From Basidiobolus meristosporus CBS 931.73 (taxonomy: Eukaryota > Basidiobolomycota > Basidiobolomycetes > Basidiobolales > Basidiobolaceae), in assembly GCA_002104905.1 (NCBI GenBank), contig MCFE01000117.1, forward strand, positions 62,001 to 126,000: a stretch of DNA of 64,000 nucleotides, given 5' to 3'. This document shows, one piece after another, positions 59,741 through 64,000 of this stretch; position 1 is the first letter of the stretch, and each line of letters begins with the position of its first letter. The notes under the pieces are model-generated. The model was not told where the DNA came from. It saw only the letters and a program-made list of their open reading frames with translations, and did no database searches. The translations under genes were made by a program, and so were the position numbers.

Positions 59741-60742
59741 GCCTTTTGATCAGAAACTGGTAGTACGAAAATCTCCAGTGTACACTTGGTCCTGGCAACT
59801 TGATCGATTCTACGAAAACGAGAGGGTGGATGTACCGTATGAGTTGATTCTTTACTGAAGAAACGTCGTCACTAATTTGAAAAACGTGGGAAGAATAACC
59901 ACCCGGACAGTGAATTTTCTAAGCTATCGAAGCAAGGCTAGACCTGGGAATCATTACTTATGTGATGGTTCTCAACGCCAACCGGGAAGCAAACCCGTGA
60001 TAATCAGTGATAAATTTAGTAACAAAAAACAAATCCCAAGCATTTGACATGAATATCCGAGTTCTATAAAAAACCTTATCAATCCCTTAATCGAAATAAG
60101 AAACACTTAGAGACAGATGGTAATGATCATATTAGGGGGATCATCAGCGCTACTGACATTTGGTTCGGACCATCAGTAACCTTGATCTACATGTCACCAG
60201 CACCTGTTGAGAGACTCCGGCTTTAATGTATCTGCGAAGGAACACATAGCCCCCTACTCTCGGAACTTGTATAAAAAGTGCTCCCTTGGCTGTTGCTTTT
60301 GTCGTTCTCCGCCATCATGGTTGGCTGGTCCTTTTTCAATGGTTGTACACTTCTTGACCGTTATGCTTGTAGCAGGAAACACCAGGTGTAGAGCAACGAC
60401 AGGGCCGTCAACAATTGCTACCAAAACGCTGCTTCACAATACTTAAGGGTAGAGCTTCCATGTGATCTCATGGACAATGGCTCTGGGTCGAAGCAATCAC
60501 ATGTGCCCCATGAGCCCGAGCAACTCATCAGAGCCTGCACCTCCAGTCAGCAGGCCAATCCTCACCCAACACATTCCGTTGCCCCATTGCTGTTTGTCTA
60601 CCGAGCATCACAAATCTACATTGCATAGTATCCGAGTTCAGATATTGATGGTGGTATACAGGCTTTACTCAGTATGAAGGTGGACGTGGCTGGCAACGCG
60701 TATGAATATGAAGTGGATGCCTAGGTCCAAACCTAATGTCTA
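59741..60742. other. Intergenic region between Ste50-like and Sel1 genes
   Basis: About 1 kb. It should contain the promoter of the Ste50-like gene (right of 59740). Frames at 60207-60446 and 60462-60677 show no domain, no introns consistent with the neighbours and odd composition; I do not call a gene. Confidence 0.5.
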
Positions 60743-62495
60743 CTACATTATCAGGCAGCCTTTCCCAGAACCCTTTCGCAAGGATTCGTCATCGACTTTG
60801 CTTAGCTGCTCCAGGGCATCGGACGCTAACGATCCACCCAGTTTTGAAACCTCAATCAAGTGCTCTCTAGCCAAGTCCAAATCTTGGCCAACCCCGTTAC
60901 CCTCAAGGTACATCACACCAAGATTATACTAGATAGAGTGATGTGAGTCACCAAGCAACGTTGAAGTGATGTTCGACCATTGACCAAGCGGAGTCTTACC
61001 AATGCCAGTGGGAATTTCTGTGCAGCAGCCATTTTCCAATACTCTGCGGCAAGGATGAGATTCTTCTCCACACCTACACCCCCAAAGTAGTATTGGCCTA
61101 CGTTGTATTGAGCCTCAGCAATACCTGATGGAAGTAAGTCAAATGGCTCTCGTGCTCGATAAGGGAAGACGAAAAATACCTTTGACGGCTGCCTTTTCAT
61201 AATGTTCGAAAGCCTTCTCGTAGTTAGGCTGGTTATCGGTTGTCAGAGGGTCTTGTCCAATAGAGTAATAGTACCCAAGGTAAAAGTTCGATTGGGCACT
61301 GCCTAATCACCCATGGATTAATAGTAAGCCAATCTATGCCAGAAAGAGACGGGCTACGGTATTACCTTTCTCTGCAGCCTTTCGGAAATATTCTATTGCT
61401 TTAGGGATGTCTTGCTCCACGTGTTGCCCCAACCTATACATATCCGCTGTCGATGGTGATCGGGGAAAACTTCAATATTTGCTGGAGCCTAGAAGCGGGA
61501 GACTTCAGGAATTACCAATTTTCGCGTAAGCAACGTCCAGGTTGTTTTTTCCCGCGAGCTCTAGTAGCTCCATGGCCGATTTCACGTCTCTCCCAGTCTG
61601 AATAAGGATAGAGGCGTAATTGAACTGAGCATGGGGGTGACCTTTGATTGCAAGACGCTCAAAGATAGTGGTAGCACGTTGCACATCACGTTGCAAGCCA
61701 GTGATCCCTGATACACAATTAATTTGTCAACACCAGTATGTGGAAAGACATCGGGAGCCAAGCATGTAATAGAGATATCGACCTTTCAATAATAGACTGG
61801 CATAAGTATAGGCTGCGTTATCATCACCAAGCTCCATTGCCAGTTCGTACAGTTTCGAGGCAACGCCACTGGCGCCTTTCGAAAACAGGGCTTAGATATC
61901 ACCTGGATTGTCATAGAACATTGTTGCATTTACCCCGGGAGTGCTGCAAAACAGCGCTGGCTAAGTTGGTGAGCTCTGAAATATCATCCTTCTTGACAAC
62001 TACAAGAGGGGAGTGTTTGAGTTCGACTGCATTTCATTCTCAGTACCAAAACAACCGACTTTCTTGCACTTTAGATTTCACTTGGTCGACAGATGCCTCT
62101 TCTAAAACAGCATTCAACACCTTACGCTGCTCCACTTCGGGAAGATTCAATTTGTTGTTCTCCTTCAACATCCTGAGAACTTCGGGAGGTGGTAGAATCT
62201 CTTCAACCGTCAAAGGATTTGCCTTCTTCTCTATGGCTTCTTCGGGAGCCTCACTCTCATTGATTGAGTCCTGTCTTGAACACCCATCAATAATTGTCTT
62301 GGTTACGAAAACAGGTGAATCCAAAGGTGTGCTGTACTTCTCAATGGAGGCAAAAATCCCGCCCATGGCCTGATCTCTCTTATTCCAAGCTGGGTTAGCA
62401 TGATGAAAATATTTCTTGGGACTTGGCTTGTTGACGTTGACGATGGCCGGGAGAGACCGCCCTACCACTTTCGTGCTATGTAAAAGTCGAGACAT
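60743..62495 (-). CDS. Sel1-repeat protein, possible mitochondrial signal and CaaX-like end
   Basis: The probable start is ATG 62495 (MSRLLHSTKVVGRSLPAIV), a Ser/Arg-rich, acid-free stretch like a mitochondrial presequence; an in-frame ATG at 62570 adds 25 residues. A polar N-terminal region follows (to about 62050), then exons with Sel1-type TPR repeats: ASKLYELAMELGDDNAAYTYASLLLKG, RATTIFERLAIKGHPHAQFNYASIL, SAMELLELAGKNNLDVAYAKIG, KAIEYFRKAAEKGSAQSNFYLGYYY, KAFEHYEKAAVKGIAEAQYNVGQYYFGG, LAAEYWKMAAAQKFPLALYNLGVMYLEG and a last partial repeat. Introns are about 55-75 nt. The C-terminus is KGCLIM before TAG 60743-60745, a CaaX-like motif. Sel1 repeats bind proteins; family members include Chs4/Skt5 (prenylated) and mitochondrial factors. 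I cannot name the orthologue; the exon 1/2 junction near 62,000-62,050 is unresolved. Confidence 0.8.
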
Positions 62496-64000
62496 ATGTA
62501 TCTTTACACAAGCCTTATGCGATGTATAGTCAGTATCTTGAATTTTTCGAGGTCGCCTATTTTGGGGCATAGTGGGTCAAAACCCTGGATTTTCCAGGTC
62601 CGATGCCTTGACCTTGAAAGTGGTAGTTTATACTACGTTGCTTTAGTCTAATATTGATCGACTGAAAAATGCTACAGTGCTTGCAGCTCACGATGGTGGC
62701 CTTGAATAGTCGTTCCGTTACCACGCCCAAGTTTTCATGTTGACGGCGACATGGCGTGTCAAACATAGAAAGCAATTTCTTACCTTTACTCTTGTTGTTA
62801 GAAACACAACGGTGATTGGTGGATTGAAGTCTGACATTGTTAACAAAAGAAGCAATCTTAGAACAATCTCGATGTTGAGCGAAAAAGGACCATTCTTCAC
62901 TACATCAACGTTGCTTAGCTGCTTTCCACTTTCTATCAATCAAGTCTTACTTTCCTCAGGAAAACCTAAATCAATTCCGTGAGCCTTCCTAGGTCTATGT
63001 TTCTATAGTATATCGGCGCTCTACGTAATGTATGTAGAACCAACAATATGGCTCAATTCGCAACAACAGTCAGCTTGAAGAGCCAGGAGTTGATTACCGA
63101 TTTACGTTCAATTGTGTGGCGTTCATTTCATTGTTCAAAGGAAGTGTAAAAATAAGTTGTATAAACGACGAGTATCAAGGATCCAACTAGTAGTATCAGA
63201 TTAAATGAAATCGTGATTCAGAATACGGAACACAAATTCGAAGAACTGGTTCGAAATCTGTCAAATAACGAAACTATGATATGTGATTGACGATGCGACT
63301 CCCATGCAAAACGACGCAAATTAGATGCAGCCTTAAAACTCAATCTCATATTTTCACGGTAGGTCAGCGGCTTTCGAGGTTAAGGGAAGCTTTATTTTAT
63401 TGTTTATCAGGCTAATTTCAATCGGAGTATGTACTTCGCTAACGCCAAATTTACTCATGCTTGATAGGCTTACAACTTTAGAAAAATGACCTTTCTACAC
63501 AACTTGTTGTCAATAATCAGGAGACTGCACTTGACGTCCGTGTTGTTTTTCAATGAGTTGTTACTGTTGAATGCCATGTAGCAATACACTGATATCTCTC
63601 AATCTGTGCTGTTCTAGTTGTGTGTGTTGGCGCACTTGTTTAGCACCTGTGACATGTGATACTATGCCTACATGCGGACGCTATAGGCATACATTCGCCG
63701 CAACGCGGTCGACAACCTCTATCCCACTTTGTCCGACACCTTCATAAAGCATCGCCGTTCGAAGACTCTGCACTACATGTAGACATTCCGTAGATGTTAC
63801 ACCTTCATGGGACCACTGCCTTTGACATGCACCTTTATTGTACAGCGGTAGACCATAGGCCAACATGAAGTGCGCACCGACAGTGCGGTGCATAGATGCA
63901 TTCAGCGTATCACAGCACCGGTTTGGTACCATTGAGCCACTACACGTCAGGATCAACACATTCACAACAGACACCATCGCTTGGCTCAGTCGCTGGTTGT
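62496..64000. other. Unassigned right end of the window
   Basis: The promoter region of the Sel1 gene and about 1.4 kb beyond. Frames at 62737-62982 (+) and 63681-63977 (-, 98 codons) have no recognisable domain. The last 400 bp have higher G+C and could be the edge of another gene outside the window. Confidence 0.4.

Noticed and set aside
63660-63692. Short inverted repeat TATGCCTA...TAGGCATA
   Set aside because: An 8-bp stem with a 13-bp loop is expected by chance and has no associated structure.
63681-63977. 98-codon minus-strand frame at the window end
   Set aside because: No domain, no intron signals and no ATG context that stands out; I list the region as unassigned rather than as a gene.
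1-64000. CRISPR arrays, operons, ribosome binding sites
   Set aside because: The genes have spliceosomal introns and eukaryotic products; no regularly spaced short repeats were seen.

Overview
The window reads as nuclear DNA of a filamentous, probably early-diverging fungus. The right third holds single-copy eukaryotic genes with many short introns (about 50-80 nt, GT...AG): a RING/TRAF zinc-finger protein, ELOF1, a Rac-type GTPase, ribosomal protein S9, a small subunit of serine palmitoyltransferase, Ku70, a Ste50-like SAM/RA adaptor and a Sel1-repeat protein. Ste50 and the intron style point to fungi; I cannot fix the lineage further.

Positions 1 to about 47,740 are a retrotransposon graveyard. 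Seven copies or fragments (called A-G here) belong to one Ty3/gypsy family with a ~368-bp LTR (TGTTATGATC...TTGTAACA), a PBS like the 3' end of initiator tRNA-Met, and one Gag-PR-RT-RNaseH-INT reading frame. Copies A, B, E and F lie on the + strand and C, D and G on the - strand. B (4478-9395) and C (13517-18317) are structurally complete, but every copy has stops, frameshifts or deletions. A second gypsy family (H, 38746-43103, minus) has a different LTR and PBS, and nearly all its premature stops are TGA. Ty1/copia pol fragments lie at 12294-13229 plus 22776-24420 (+), at 24640-27500 (-), at 37863-38500 (5' LTR and gag) and at 46499-47735. Two fragments of a CACTA/Tnp2-type transposase flank element H.

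The most informative structure is a four-level nest: a copia element (+) is interrupted by gypsy D (-), D's 3' LTR is split by gypsy C (-, with a CTAA target duplication), and C's RT gene carries a 211-bp MITE-like element with long terminal inverted repeats and a 3-bp AGT duplication. Other notable structures are a ~300-bp-arm inverted repeat of copia LTRs at the edge of the genic region (with a small internal inversion in one arm), the same in-frame TAG in RT of three separate gypsy copies, and a clean deletion of the RT catalytic box in D between 7-bp direct repeats.

From 47,966 on the DNA is ordinary genic sequence. The genes have unrelated roles (ubiquitin signalling, transcription elongation, Rho signalling, translation, sphingolipid synthesis, end joining, MAPK signalling) and are not a functional cluster. 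Two of them look damaged: the Rac gene loses its last third, and RPS9, which starts about 160 bp after the Rac reading frame ends, has two indels with a stop between them. I found no convincing defence, biosynthetic or otherwise new functional system; the novelty lies in the mobile-element architecture.
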